A stretch of DNA of 64,000 nt from positions 2,501 to 66,500 of the forward strand of contig NZ_JAOBPO010000002.1 of the NCBI RefSeq assembly GCF_025574485.1, given 5' to 3'. Made by a program: the position numbers and the translations under genes. Below the pieces are notes generated by a model. The model was not told the origin of the DNA and did no database searches. It saw only the letters and a program-made list of their open reading frames with translations. Shown one piece after another: positions 1-10,712 of this stretch. How positions within the stretch are numbered: the stretch's first letter is position 1; each line of letters opens with the position of its first letter. The stretch is from Kordiimonas aquimaris (GTDB lineage Bacteria; Pseudomonadota; Alphaproteobacteria; Sphingomonadales; Kordiimonadaceae).

Positions 1-2911
<2,911 letters not shown>

Positions 2912-2956
2912 TTACTCAAAGCATGCTTTGATACTCGCAATAACACTCTTTTGTTG

Positions 2957-3074
2957 ATCTGGTGGTTATAACAAGGTTGTCCCACCCGGTCCCATCCCGA
3001 ACCCGGAAGTGAAAAGCCTTTGTGCCGATGGTACTTCGTCTTAAGGCGCGGAAGAGTAGGTCGCCGCCAGATCT
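2957..3074 (+). rRNA. rrf: 5S ribosomal RNA
   Basis: About 118 nt with the closing helix GATCTGGTGG / CCGCCAGATC and the conserved CCCATCCCGAAC block in the middle. It lies about 160 bp after the 23S gene in the usual order. The exact ends are estimated from the terminal helix. The spacer before it (2795-2956) contains the 3' arms of the 23S processing stem, the palindrome AAAGCATGCTTT and several short GC-rich hairpins, but no tRNA. Confidence 0.95.
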
Positions 3075-3111
3075 ACAAAAGAGTGTACACATAACCACAT
3101 ATCAAATACCA

Positions 3112-3137
3112 AAAACCGCCCTTCAAAAGGCGGTTTT
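3112..3137 (+). terminator. Terminator after 5S rRNA
   Basis: Perfect inverted repeat AAAACCGCC / GGCGGTTTT with an 8-nt loop, ending in a short T run. It should end most of the rRNA transcript, so the tRNA-fMet gene downstream either depends on read-through or has its own promoter. I could not identify a convincing promoter between them. Confidence 0.8.
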
Positions 3138-3140
3138 GTC

Positions 3141-3304
3141 GTCTAAAAGGACAATTGATTCCTATAGTCGACAACCAAGGGCAATCTTGAGCCCTCTTCA
3201 TGGGATTGCGATAGCAATACCGGAAGCAGACACATAGCAGCCCTGAGCTGCGTCACATCGGAGAATGGCATAAGCCATCGGAACGGGTGACATAATATAA
3301 TTGA
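3141..3304. repeat. Gene-free stretch with hairpin cassette 0
   Basis: No coding sequence is apparent between the 5S terminator and the tRNA. Positions 3205-3278 hold three small perfect hairpins: ATTGC-GATA-GCAAT (3205-3218), GCAG-CCCTGAG-CTGC (3237-3251) and ATGGC-ATAA-GCCAT (3265-3278), separated by purine-rich linkers. The layout resembles the two cassettes found after the tRNA. Function unknown. Confidence 0.55.
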
Positions 3305-3381
<77 letters not shown>

Positions 3382-3388
3382 ATACGAT

Positions 3389-3416
3389 AAAAAGGGTCCC
3401 ATCAGGGGCCCTTTTT
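3389..3416 (+). terminator. Terminator after tRNA-fMet
   Basis: Hairpin GGGTCCC / GGGGCCC (one G-T pair) with loop ATCA, flanked by A5 and T5 runs. It starts only a few bases after the encoded CCA end and closes the rRNA/tRNA transcription unit. Confidence 0.85.
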
Positions 3417-3430
3417 GCGTATATGGGCTG

Positions 3431-3562
3431 TGTGAGTAAGACTTGAACCTACGGATAAAGTAGGTTCAACCGCCGGCGCAGCAATGCAGTGCATTGCGAA
3501 AGAGCGCCAAGGACAAGGAAGCAATGCCGATAGGCATGCGCACCTAAAACCCTACTCTCACA
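3431..3562. repeat. Hairpin cassette 1 with inverted tRNA T-arm copies
   Basis: A non-coding element enclosed by TGTGAG (3431-3436) and CTCACA (3557-3562), which could pair. Inside, TTGAACCTAC (3443-3452) and GTAGGTTCAA (3460-3469) form a perfect inverted repeat, and the second arm is identical to the T-arm segment of tRNA-fMet at 3354-3363. Next come the hairpin GCAATGCA-G-TGCATTGC (3481-3497), a 26-nt purine-rich linker and the hairpin ATGCC-GATA-GGCAT (3524-3537). Read on the minus strand it has a tRNA-like outer shape, but it does not form a proper tRNA. Confidence 0.55.
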
Positions 3563-3567
3563 ATCAT

Positions 3568-3608
3568 TAAAAAGCCTCGGAACCCGTTAAGGTCCCGAGG
3601 CTTTTTAA
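3568..3608. terminator. Bidirectional terminator
   Basis: Strong hairpin with arms AAAAAGCCTCGG and CCGAGGCTTTTT, symmetrical enough to work in both directions. It lies between hairpin cassettes 1 and 2 and could stop transcripts coming from the tRNA side or from the minus-strand cupin gene. Confidence 0.8.
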
Positions 3609-3623
3609 TTGGTATGAGAGCCG

Positions 3624-3708
3624 GTGAATGAGCATGCTGGCTCGGATGGAGAGCTTCGCATTAGCGAAGCACGGAGACAACGTGAGGATGCGTAGCACCG
3701 CAACGGTG
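3624..3708. repeat. Hairpin cassette 2
   Basis: Non-coding element with the same architecture as cassette 1. The hairpin GCTTCGC-ATTA-GCGAAGC (3653-3670) is followed by a 25-nt purine-rich linker and the hairpin CACCG-CAA-CGGTG (3696-3708). A further small hairpin GAGC-ATGCTG-GCTC precedes it. It sits between the terminator and the stop codon of the cupin gene at 3772. Function unknown. Confidence 0.5.
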
Positions 3709-3771
3709 AATTCTGCAAGAAAGACCAAAATGTCGCAGCTGTCTGGCGTGGGGAGTTTTGATAAAAGAATG

Positions 3772-4206
3772 TTATTCAGGAGTTGCTTTGGAAAAGAAGA
3801 CAATAACGTTTAGGTCCTCGGTGATATCTTCGAAGCGGTGTTCAATTTCAGCTTTTACAAAGAATATGCTGCCGGTAGTAGCATCAAAAATCTCGTTGCC
3901 AGCACGTAATTTTGCTCTGCCTTCAGTTACAATATACAGTTCATCATACCGGTGTGGTTGTTGCTGATCTACAGCGCCGGTTTTCAGTGCATATACGCCT
4001 GTGCTCATGGTTTGGTTGTCAAAAAAGCGCAGATACGGCCCATCTGTTTCCATGTTCTGTTGCGCTAGGTCTGTTAGTTTGAATGCTTGCTGAGAAACCA
4101 CTTCATCTTGTGCCTTAGCAGTTTTAAAGCTGCTTGCTGCTGCAAGTCCACCCATTGCAGTAATTGCAGCGACTGCATTGCGTCTCGTGAGATTTTTATC
4201 AGTCAT
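3772..4206 (-). CDS. Tat-exported cupin-domain protein
   Basis: A 144-residue protein from the ATG at 4206, preceded by AGAGG six bases upstream. An in-frame start at 4248 is possible but has no such site. The N-terminus carries a twin-arginine signal (LTRRNAVAAI, then a hydrophobic stretch ending near AKA), so it is predicted to be exported folded. The rest is a single small beta-barrel cupin with the motifs PHRYDELYIVTEG and, later, IEHRF, which give potential metal-binding histidines. The substrate is unknown. It faces the LysR gene in the same direction with a 145-bp gap and ends against hairpin cassette 2. Confidence 0.8.
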   Translation of the reverse strand: MTDKNLTRRNAVAAITAMGGLAAASSFKTAKAQDEVVSQQAFKLTDLAQQNMETDGPYLRFFDNQTMSTGVYALKTGAVDQQQPHRYDELYIVTEGRAKLRAGNEIFDATTGSIFFVKAEIEHRFEDITEDLNVIVFFSKATPE

Positions 4207-4351
4207 GAATGACCTCTGTATTTGGTTTTTCGCCGAAATATGTACCAATTATAATATTCACATTAGGGCCAGCGTCTAGAAGATGCCGTTTGATTGCGCT
4301 AATATGACTAGCATTTGCGATAAGCTCCAGATTTGGCCTATTTCTGTATGG

Positions 4352-5263
4352 TCATATAAGTGGGCGATTTAACGGGCGAGTAGGGCTGCCAAGGCCGCCC
4401 TCAATTAGCTTCCGATCAGCCACTATTTTTTGACGCAAAAACCGCATGAATGTTTTAACCCTCTGGTTTCTACGCATGCTCTGGTGTGCGAGAATCCAGA
4501 TTTGAAGACTTCTTTTTTCATCAGGCGCGCGTAAACAAAGAAAGCCCTCATCCTGTGCAACAGCCCAGCATGCCATATGGCCAATACCAATGCCTGCACG
4601 CATGGCCTGCACCATGCCAAATGCAGTACTTACACGCATCGCTACCCGCGGGTTTAAGCCGAGTTGTTTCATCCATTCGTCAGTCCAGCTATTACCCCAA
4701 AGGACCCAAGGTAAATCATTGAGCGGTGTATCAGGGGGGTAACGGTTTATCAGGTCAACAGAACCAAAAATGCCGAATGCATGATCGGCAACATGGTGCC
4801 CTACATAGTCTTGTGTTGGGTCATTGGTAGCACGCAGCACTACATCAGCATCACCGCGTGCCAAGTCTACCATGTTTTGGTTGAGATGCAGGTCAATCTC
4901 TACATCAGGGTGCAGGAGTGTGAATTCGTTCAGGTAACCCATCAAGTTGAAGGCTGTTGAGTCGATCGTTTCAAAGTGAATACGGCCTGAAAGTCTGGCG
5001 GTGTTTTCTGTTGTATTCTTTACAATCAAGGCGGCCGCAGCCATGTCATTGGCCTGTGCAGCAATAGACAGCCCGGCATCAGTTAACGTGATGCCGCCAG
5101 GTGTTCGGTTCAGTAACGTAATTTTGAGGTCATTTTCCAGATGTGTCATGCGCCGTGATATTGAACTGTGGCTGAGGCCTAGTTCTTCCGAAGCGCGCAA
5201 AAAAGAGCCGTTTCTAGCACATGATTCTAAAATTCTGAGATCATCCCAATTCATGCTGTGCAC
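4352..5263 (-). CDS. LysR-family transcriptional regulator
   Basis: 303 residues from the GTG at 5263, or 300 from the ATG at 5254. No clear ribosome site separates the two. The N-terminal winged helix-turn-helix spans about residues 5-64 (NWDDLRILESCARNGSF, then SHSSISRRMTHLE). A LysR substrate-binding domain follows from about residue 90. It resembles the AmpR/GcvA-like LysR proteins with a short effector domain. It is divergent from the secreted-protein gene at 5386, the typical arrangement for a LysR regulator and its target. The inducer cannot be told from sequence. Confidence 0.92.
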   Translation of the reverse strand: MHSMNWDDLRILESCARNGSFLRASEELGLSHSSISRRMTHLENDLKITLLNRTPGGITLTDAGLSIAAQANDMAAAALIVKNTTENTARLSGRIHFETIDSTAFNLMGYLNEFTLLHPDVEIDLHLNQNMVDLARGDADVVLRATNDPTQDYVGHHVADHAFGIFGSVDLINRYPPDTPLNDLPWVLWGNSWTDEWMKQLGLNPRVAMRVSTAFGMVQAMRAGIGIGHMACWAVAQDEGFLCLRAPDEKRSLQIWILAHQSMRRNQRVKTFMRFLRQKIVADRKLIEGGLGSPTRPLNRPLI

Positions 5264-5267
5264 TTTT

Positions 5268-5282
5268 GCACATCATATGTGC
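5268..5282. promoter_or_regulatory. Palindrome upstream of LysR gene
   Basis: GCACAT-CAT-ATGTGC is a perfect 6-bp inverted repeat with a 3-bp centre, right upstream of the LysR start and within the divergent intergenic region. It could be the regulator's own site, although LysR sites usually follow a longer T-N11-A pattern. Function is inferred only from position. Confidence 0.4.
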
Positions 5283-5385
5283 GCTGTCAGGTCTTCTTTC
5301 GTTTAGTTAGCTCTTTTAATGGGAATTACCCCAGCAAATTAATTTCGTGCTGGCGAACGCGTATAACAGCGAAGGAAAGTAGAAG

Positions 5386-6108
5386 ATGAGACGAATACTA
5401 CAGCCGGTTTTAATATTGGCATTTGCCTTGAGTATGACGGCAGTGAATGCACAGGAAGGTGAAAAAACATATAATTTGAAAGAAGGGCAGGTCATTGATT
5501 TTCTGTTTTTGACACGTCGTCAAAACTCTGGTGAAGCCTTGAATGATTATGCCCGTCAGGCGATTTCAGTTGCAAGAGCGCTGGATTATAAAAGCCTGTC
5601 AGGATTTGATATCACCCGGAAGCCAACACAAGGTAACTATTATCCTGAAGTACTGATTTTTGGTGGATGGCCCGGTGATTTCCAGGACAGGGCTGATGCA
5701 TTAACCGCATTGAAGGAAGCTGTGCCAGACCTTAATGAACGCAGGCTTGATATATGGTCACGGTTCGACATGACCAACTATCAACTGACCGAGGATAAAT
5801 CCTTTACTGTCAGTTATGACAAGATACAGGTGTTAACCGCATATTGGCAAAAAGATGCGGGCTTGTTTGCAAAGTTTAAACGGGAATTTCTTGAGAAGAC
5901 AAAGGAAACAGGTGGTATTGTCAAGCTGGAGTTAACGGACCCTCGTTCGCCTTTCGGATATGATTATACTCCTGAGTACACCATTATTACGGAATGGGAC
6001 AATCAGGCTGGGTTCGATGCATTTTTAGCGAAAAACCTAGCCATGAATCATGCAGGCGTAAAACATGTTAATCAGTTTTATTTAACACCCCCCAAGCCGA
6101 AGAAATGA
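5386..6108 (+). CDS. Secreted protein of unknown function
   Basis: 240 residues with a clear Sec signal peptide (cleavage likely after VNA, residue 22). The start is supported by GGAAAG about 7 bases upstream. I do not recognise the family with certainty. The mature part alternates predicted strands and helices with no cysteines and no obvious catalytic motif, and the C-terminus is basic (PPKPKK). The stretch YTIITEWDNQAGFDAFLAKN resembles the strand-helix pattern of dimeric alpha-beta barrel proteins, but this is only an impression. It is divergent from a LysR gene that may control it, and is followed by a terminator. Confidence 0.8.
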   Translation: MRRILQPVLILAFALSMTAVNAQEGEKTYNLKEGQVIDFLFLTRRQNSGEALNDYARQAISVARALDYKSLSGFDITRKPTQGNYYPEVLIFGGWPGDFQDRADALTALKEAVPDLNERRLDIWSRFDMTNYQLTEDKSFTVSYDKIQVLTAYWQKDAGLFAKFKREFLEKTKETGGIVKLELTDPRSPFGYDYTPEYTIITEWDNQAGFDAFLAKNLAMNHAGVKHVNQFYLTPPKPKK

Positions 6109-6117
6109 CCATAAACA

Positions 6118-6153
6118 CCCTTTGGTTTATTAATCTAAGCCAGAGGGGTTTTC
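6118..6153 (+). terminator. Terminator after secreted-protein gene
   Basis: CCCTTTGG (6118-6125) and CCAGAGGG (6140-6147) form an 8-bp stem with one G-T pair, followed by GTTTTC. It lies 9 bp after the stop of the upstream gene. Confidence 0.55.
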
Positions 6154-6260
6154 GCTTAATAACAGCTGTTAATCCAAGACCTTCAAATTAAGCATGTGCT
6201 GTATTTCTTCTATTTATAAGTAGAGGCATGTATTCTGCGCATGCTAAATGGGAGGGTTAT

Positions 6261-6653
6261 ATGATGAAGCAGACTGTCACGGCTTTAATTGCAGTAATAC
6301 TTTTTTTTAACGTGAGTAGCGTACAGGCAACAGATCAAAACAGACCAGTACGTGATGTAATCATTGTGGATGTGAACGACGATCTGGACGGTTTTCTGGA
6401 TCGCATGAAGCGCGTGAAAGGCGTTGCGGATAGGTTGCAGCTTCCTGTGACCATGCGTGTGTTTATGGGCACTTTTGCCGCAACGCATAACGGTGATATT
6501 TTTCTGTATTGGGAACTGCCAAGTTTTATCGAATTTGCAGAAGCCGAAACAGCATTGCATCAGGATGCTGAATTTCTGAGTATTTTAGCTGAAATGGATG
6601 CTGCCGGGCAAAGCTTTACGTCCGAGTTTTTAACGATTGAAATTACTAAATGA
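6261..6653 (+). CDS. Small secreted protein of unknown function
   Basis: 130 residues from the ATG at 6261, chosen because GGAGGG ends 5 bases before it. The longer reading from 6228 has no ribosome site. The signal peptide covers about residues 1-23, ending at VQA. The mature protein of about 107 residues has no cysteine. It shows a strand-helix-strand pattern (RVFMGTFAATHNGDIFLYWE, then an acidic helix) that again recalls small dimeric alpha-beta barrel domains. I do not assign a function. It stands alone between a terminator and the sensor kinase gene. Confidence 0.75.
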   Translation: MMKQTVTALIAVILFFNVSSVQATDQNRPVRDVIIVDVNDDLDGFLDRMKRVKGVADRLQLPVTMRVFMGTFAATHNGDIFLYWELPSFIEFAEAETALHQDAEFLSILAEMDAAGQSFTSEFLTIEITK

Positions 6654-6853
6654 TATGCGAGCGTCAAATACAGAACCTTGTGAATGGCTTATTTTATTCA
6701 CGCAATCAATGGATGTATATGAGTATATAGTTGTGTGATTTATCTACGGCGGACTATTATAGCGGCATGTAGGTTATGCATTTTGCTTGTGTGGATGATA
6801 AAAGTGGCAAGCTTTATGAATATATTGTCAATGAGCATTAGGACTAGATCATA

Positions 6854-7840
6854 GTGAATTCTTCTAAGCGCAAGTATATTTTTAACAAAGACCTTGTGAT
6901 CGCGACAAGCATTTTGATTATCATATTTATACTGTTTCATTTTCTTGATGCTTTTGAGGGTATTTATAAATTAACCCGAGAGTATGAACACCTCGAACTT
7001 GATGAATATGTTTTGCTTATTTTATCAATTCCTATCCCATTGGCTTGGATGACATATCGTAAGTCTAGGGAAGCTAAAAAGGAGTTTGATCAACGTATAG
7101 CACTTGAGCAAACGTTGGCGCGCCTTCATAGAATGGAGGCGCTTGGCACGCTGGCCGGCGGAATGGCGCATGAATTAAATAATCAGTTGTTACCGATAAT
7201 ATCAATGTCGGAGATGTTGCGAAACGGGGTTGTTGAAGATGACCCCAATTATAGAAAACTTGAGCTTATTTTTATTGCGGCGACAAACGCAAAACAAACA
7301 GTATCCAGAGTTTTAGAGTTTTCATCCGGCACGGTGACCAACGATGAAACAAGTGATGTTGCTAAGACCCTAGATGATACGAAAGAAATGCTGGAGGTTG
7401 CGTGTCCAGAAAATATTGGGCTTCATTTAAATATGGAGCAGCATTTAGGTCACTTGAATATAGCTTCTGATGATCTGCAAAGTATTATTGTGAATCCTGT
7501 TGTTAATGCGATCAATGCTATTGGCAAGGATGTAGGATCTATTATCGTGGATGTAAGCGCAGTTAATATTGATAATGGACGAGACGATCTTGATACAGGC
7601 AAATACATAAAGATTGTCATTCGTGATAATGGCCCGGGGATGTCGTCAGAGACAGCCGAGCGTATCTTTGATCCCTTTTTTACCACGAAAGCTGTTGGAG
7701 AGGGAGTAGGGCTTGGTATGGCTATAGTCTATAGGTTGGTTAAGAGTGCAGGTGGTAAACTGTTTGTTAGTACCGAACAAAATAAAGGTTGCCATGTCAC
7801 TATTTATATTCCCAAGCCACCTCTAACATGTGAAGCTTAG
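6854..7840 (+). CDS. Membrane sensor histidine kinase
   Basis: 328 residues from a GTG start with AGGA upstream. Two membrane segments lie at about residues 14-31 and 52-68 and enclose only a short loop of about 20 residues, so there is no large sensor domain. The phospho-acceptor site is H106 in GGMAHELNN. The ATPase domain has the N box around 211-223, G1 DNGPGM (258-263), the F box FDPFFTTK (272-279) and G2 GEGVGLGM (282-289). The closest type is the PAS-less, NtrB-like kinase class. The receiver gene starts 22 bp later, so the two probably form one system. Confidence 0.93.
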   Translation: MNSSKRKYIFNKDLVIATSILIIIFILFHFLDAFEGIYKLTREYEHLELDEYVLLILSIPIPLAWMTYRKSREAKKEFDQRIALEQTLARLHRMEALGTLAGGMAHELNNQLLPIISMSEMLRNGVVEDDPNYRKLELIFIAATNAKQTVSRVLEFSSGTVTNDETSDVAKTLDDTKEMLEVACPENIGLHLNMEQHLGHLNIASDDLQSIIVNPVVNAINAIGKDVGSIIVDVSAVNIDNGRDDLDTGKYIKIVIRDNGPGMSSETAERIFDPFFTTKAVGEGVGLGMAIVYRLVKSAGGKLFVSTEQNKGCHVTIYIPKPPLTCEA

Positions 7841-7862
7841 TGATGCTGTAAGCTGAGGGTCT

Positions 7863-8258
7863 ATGCAAATTTCAATGGGCGCAGGTTTGAAAATGAAAAA
7901 TATTTTACTTATTGATGACGACCCTTTGGTGCTCGAGTCTATTAGTATCATGCTGGTGGAAAACGGGTATAATGTTGAAACAGCAACAAACGGTGAGCTT
8001 GGTTTGCGTAAAGCAGCTGAACCAGGCTTTGACTTAATTATTACAGATATATTGATGCCCGAGAAAGATGGATTGGAAACATTAACCGAGCTTAAGAACG
8101 CGAAGAACCCTGCCAAAGTTATCGCCATTTCTGGCGGTGGGCGAGGATCTTCTATTACTTATCTAAAAGTTGCAGAAGTTCTTGGCGCCGATTGCTCGCT
8201 TGCTAAACCATTTTCATCAAGTCAGTTAATCACTGCGGTTAAGCATCTTATTAATTAG
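7863..8258 (+). CDS. Single-domain response regulator
   Basis: 131 residues consisting only of a receiver domain. The acidic pocket is at D18-D20, the phosphorylation site is D62 in IITDILMP, and the switch residues are S90 and K115 (AKPFSS). The start at 7863 is preceded by GAGGG, while an internal ATG at 7893 is also possible. With no output domain it must act by protein contact or by passing phosphate on. It is the likely partner of the kinase just upstream and is followed by a terminator. Confidence 0.92.
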   Translation: MQISMGAGLKMKNILLIDDDPLVLESISIMLVENGYNVETATNGELGLRKAAEPGFDLIITDILMPEKDGLETLTELKNAKNPAKVIAISGGGRGSSITYLKVAEVLGADCSLAKPFSSSQLITAVKHLIN

Positions 8259-8283
8259 ACATTGAGCGCGGTTACTGAATAAG

Positions 8284-8315
8284 AATAGGCCCACGGCATA
8301 TGCCATGGGCCTATT
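8284..8315. terminator. Bidirectional terminator between response regulator and TonB receptor genes
   Basis: AATAGGCCCACGGC and GCCATGGGCCTATT form a 14-bp stem with a single mismatch and loop ATAT. It lies between the two convergent genes and can serve both. Confidence 0.8.
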
Positions 8316-8353
8316 ATGTTTTCTGCGCTCTAACGCGCTTTGTAATATTCAGC

Positions 8354-10471
8354 TTAAAACTTTGTTGTAAAACTCAAGCGAGCGTTTAGCGGTTCAGCCG
8401 TTGAAATGTTGTTGTCATTATGTGCCGCTGTGAAGAAGTCTGAATCGAACAAATTTTCTACATTCAACTGTACTTTCACTGTGTCGGATACATTGTAGTA
8501 CAGCGCTGTATCAACACGAACAAAATCAGGTAATTCAACATTGTTGCTGATTGAGGCAAACTGGGCTGCTTGATAGGAGATACCAACACCGATACCGAAT
8601 TTCTCAGTAAAATCGTAACGGTTCCAGAGAGACAGCATGTGCTCTGGCACTTGTGAGAGAGTACGGTTCGCCAGGGCGCCATTAACTACACGGCCACGTT
8701 CATCAGCATCAAGGTAGCTATAACCAGCGTGAATTGTCCAATTGTCTTGTAGTTGGCCGCTTAACTCCAGCTCAAAGCCTTCTGTACGGCTACCGACCAG
8801 AATAAGGTTACCTGCATCGTTCGGGTCAACTGTTGTACCGCTGTCGCGGTCAAGGCGGAACACCGATGCCGTGAGACTAAGCTCTTTGTTGATATCCCAT
8901 TTGGCACCGATTTCGTAGTTCTCAAATTTCTCGGGCGACAGTGCTTCACTTGTCAGGCTAAGTGTCAGGAACTGATCACCGGAACGCGGCAAGAAAGAGC
9001 GGCTATAGCTTGTGTAAATTGAAACGTTTTCCTGTGGCTTGTAGATCAAGCCAATACGCGGTGAAACTTCTTCGTCAACACGTCCTAGAAGGCCGTCATT
9101 GCCGTCTGTTGCGCCGTCAGCTACTTCAACATTGTCTACTACATCAATGTCAAAACGATCGTAGCGCAGACCAGCAACAATTTTGAAATTGTCGCCAATA
9201 TCAATTTGGTCTTGTACATACAAAGAAGCGAAAGAAACTTCAGAACTGCGATCGCGGTTAAACGTAGGAAACGATACAGCAGGGATAACTAGCGGATCAG
9301 AAAAGTTGAATGTGATGCGGTCATCAGCGCTGTCAGCAAAGAATGTGTCTCTTCTGTCGTTATCGCTGTCTTGGTCACCGTATTCACCACCAAACAATAG
9401 CGTATGTTTTAAGCCGCCTGTTTCAAAGTAACCGACAAAGTTTACTTGTGTGATCAAGTTTTGGCGGTTGGTTCTGTCGATATAACCATCAAGTGTGACT
9501 GTGCCTGCCTGATCGTCAAAACCAACAGGGAAGAGGTTTTGATAAAGCTTATCATAGTCTGCGTATTGAACAGTAGCATTGAAAGACAAAGCATCTGAAA
9601 ATTCGTGATCGATACGGGCGCGTGCAATGTTTGCTTGCAACGTTGTGCGGTTAAAATCTGGCCCGCCGAAGAATGTATTATCGAAGCCACGTAGTGGTTC
9701 ACCGTTCAGTGATGGAACGCCGCGATCAACAACGCGGTCATCATCGACATACTCGTATGAAAGCAACAAGCGGGTGTCTTCACCAAGTTCGGTTGCAAAG
9801 GTTGGATTGATCGCAAAACGATCTCCGCCAAAATTATCGCGGTGATTATTCAGTGACTCGTAAAAAGCATTTACGCGAAACGCTGATGTGTCTGAAACAG
9901 CAAAGTTGCCATCACCAGCGACATTAACGGAACCAAAAGTGTCCACGCCGCCTGTGAAAGAACCGAAATCTTCACCAACTTCAGGTGTCTTGGTAACGCG
10001 GTTAATAACGCCGCCCCCGCCGCCACGGCCAAAGATTAGCGCATTTGAACCGCGCAACACTTCAACCTGCTTGAGATTGTATAGAGGGCGGAAATACTGA
10101 ACGTCATCGCGCAAGCCATCAATGAAGAAATCAGCCGTTGTGTTTTGACCGCGAATAGTGATTTGGTCACGGTGGCCTTCACCTTGACCAATGGATGCGC
10201 CTGGTGTGTAGCGCAAGATGTCGCCGATCTCAGTGAATGCCTGTTCCTGAATTTGTATGTTTGAAACAATCGACAGGCTTTGTGGTACATCAACAAGGGG
10301 TGTCGGTGTTTTGGTGGCGCTAAACTTCTCATTTGCGAGATAGCGGCCCGTTACGATCACTTCTTCAATGTCGCGCTGGTCATTAGTCGGTGCGTCTGCA
10401 ATGGCTTGGCCTGCAAGTGCAATACTTAGCGTTAAATAAGATAAAGAGGATCGAAGGGTAAGCGCGTACAT
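8354..10471 (-). CDS. TonB-dependent siderophore-type outer-membrane receptor
   Basis: 705 residues. The signal peptide ends near residue 26 (IADA). The EEVIVTGRY segment is a TonB-box-like sequence. The plug domain spans about residues 55-165 and includes FIDGLRDD and VLRGSNALIFGRGGGGG. A 22-strand barrel follows and ends in phenylalanine (SFTTKF), the usual signal for the BAM machinery. The pattern fits ferric-siderophore receptors of the catecholate/Fiu-like class. The ligand cannot be named with certainty. AGGAAAA precedes the ATG. A Fur-like site upstream suggests iron control, and energy would come from a TonB complex such as that encoded at 57435-61658. Confidence 0.92.
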   Translation of the reverse strand: MYALTLRSSLSYLTLSIALAGQAIADAPTNDQRDIEEVIVTGRYLANEKFSATKTPTPLVDVPQSLSIVSNIQIQEQAFTEIGDILRYTPGASIGQGEGHRDQITIRGQNTTADFFIDGLRDDVQYFRPLYNLKQVEVLRGSNALIFGRGGGGGVINRVTKTPEVGEDFGSFTGGVDTFGSVNVAGDGNFAVSDTSAFRVNAFYESLNNHRDNFGGDRFAINPTFATELGEDTRLLLSYEYVDDDRVVDRGVPSLNGEPLRGFDNTFFGGPDFNRTTLQANIARARIDHEFSDALSFNATVQYADYDKLYQNLFPVGFDDQAGTVTLDGYIDRTNRQNLITQVNFVGYFETGGLKHTLLFGGEYGDQDSDNDRRDTFFADSADDRITFNFSDPLVIPAVSFPTFNRDRSSEVSFASLYVQDQIDIGDNFKIVAGLRYDRFDIDVVDNVEVADGATDGNDGLLGRVDEEVSPRIGLIYKPQENVSIYTSYSRSFLPRSGDQFLTLSLTSEALSPEKFENYEIGAKWDINKELSLTASVFRLDRDSGTTVDPNDAGNLILVGSRTEGFELELSGQLQDNWTIHAGYSYLDADERGRVVNGALANRTLSQVPEHMLSLWNRYDFTEKFGIGVGISYQAAQFASISNNVELPDFVRVDTALYYNVSDTVKVQLNVENLFDSDFFTAAHNDNNISTAEPLNARLSFTTKF

Positions 10472-10533
10472 AAGTTTTCCTAAGAACTGTAATTAAGATT
10501 GAGTTGCAATTAGGCTTTTTGAAGATGCGAGTC

Positions 10534-10552
10534 AATCTCATTATCATTCTTA
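10534..10552 (-). promoter_or_regulatory. Fur-box-like site upstream of TonB receptor
   Basis: Read on the minus strand the sequence is TAAGAATGATAATGAGATT. It contains AATGAT-AATGAG and so matches much of the Fur repeat GATAAT. It lies about 65-80 bp before the receptor start. Iron-responsive repression is inferred; the site is imperfect and a different iron regulator (RirA, Irr) could act instead. Confidence 0.55.
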
Positions 10553-10712
10553 TTTCTAGATTTTGTGCATGCGCCACAGAAAAAGTAGAAAGTGTGATAA
10601 TTTGGCACTTACAGATGCTGCTTCTAATAGGGCGCTGAAGGCTGACTTGCTTGCGTTTAATTAATAAAGGACTTACATCACCTGTGATATTCGAAAGTAA
10701 AAGGAAGTGGTG

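Noticed and set aside
3296-3301. TATAAT just before tRNA-fMet as a -10 box
   Set aside because: It ends only 3 bp before the tRNA 5' end, too close for a start point at or before the tRNA; no matching -35 is visible.
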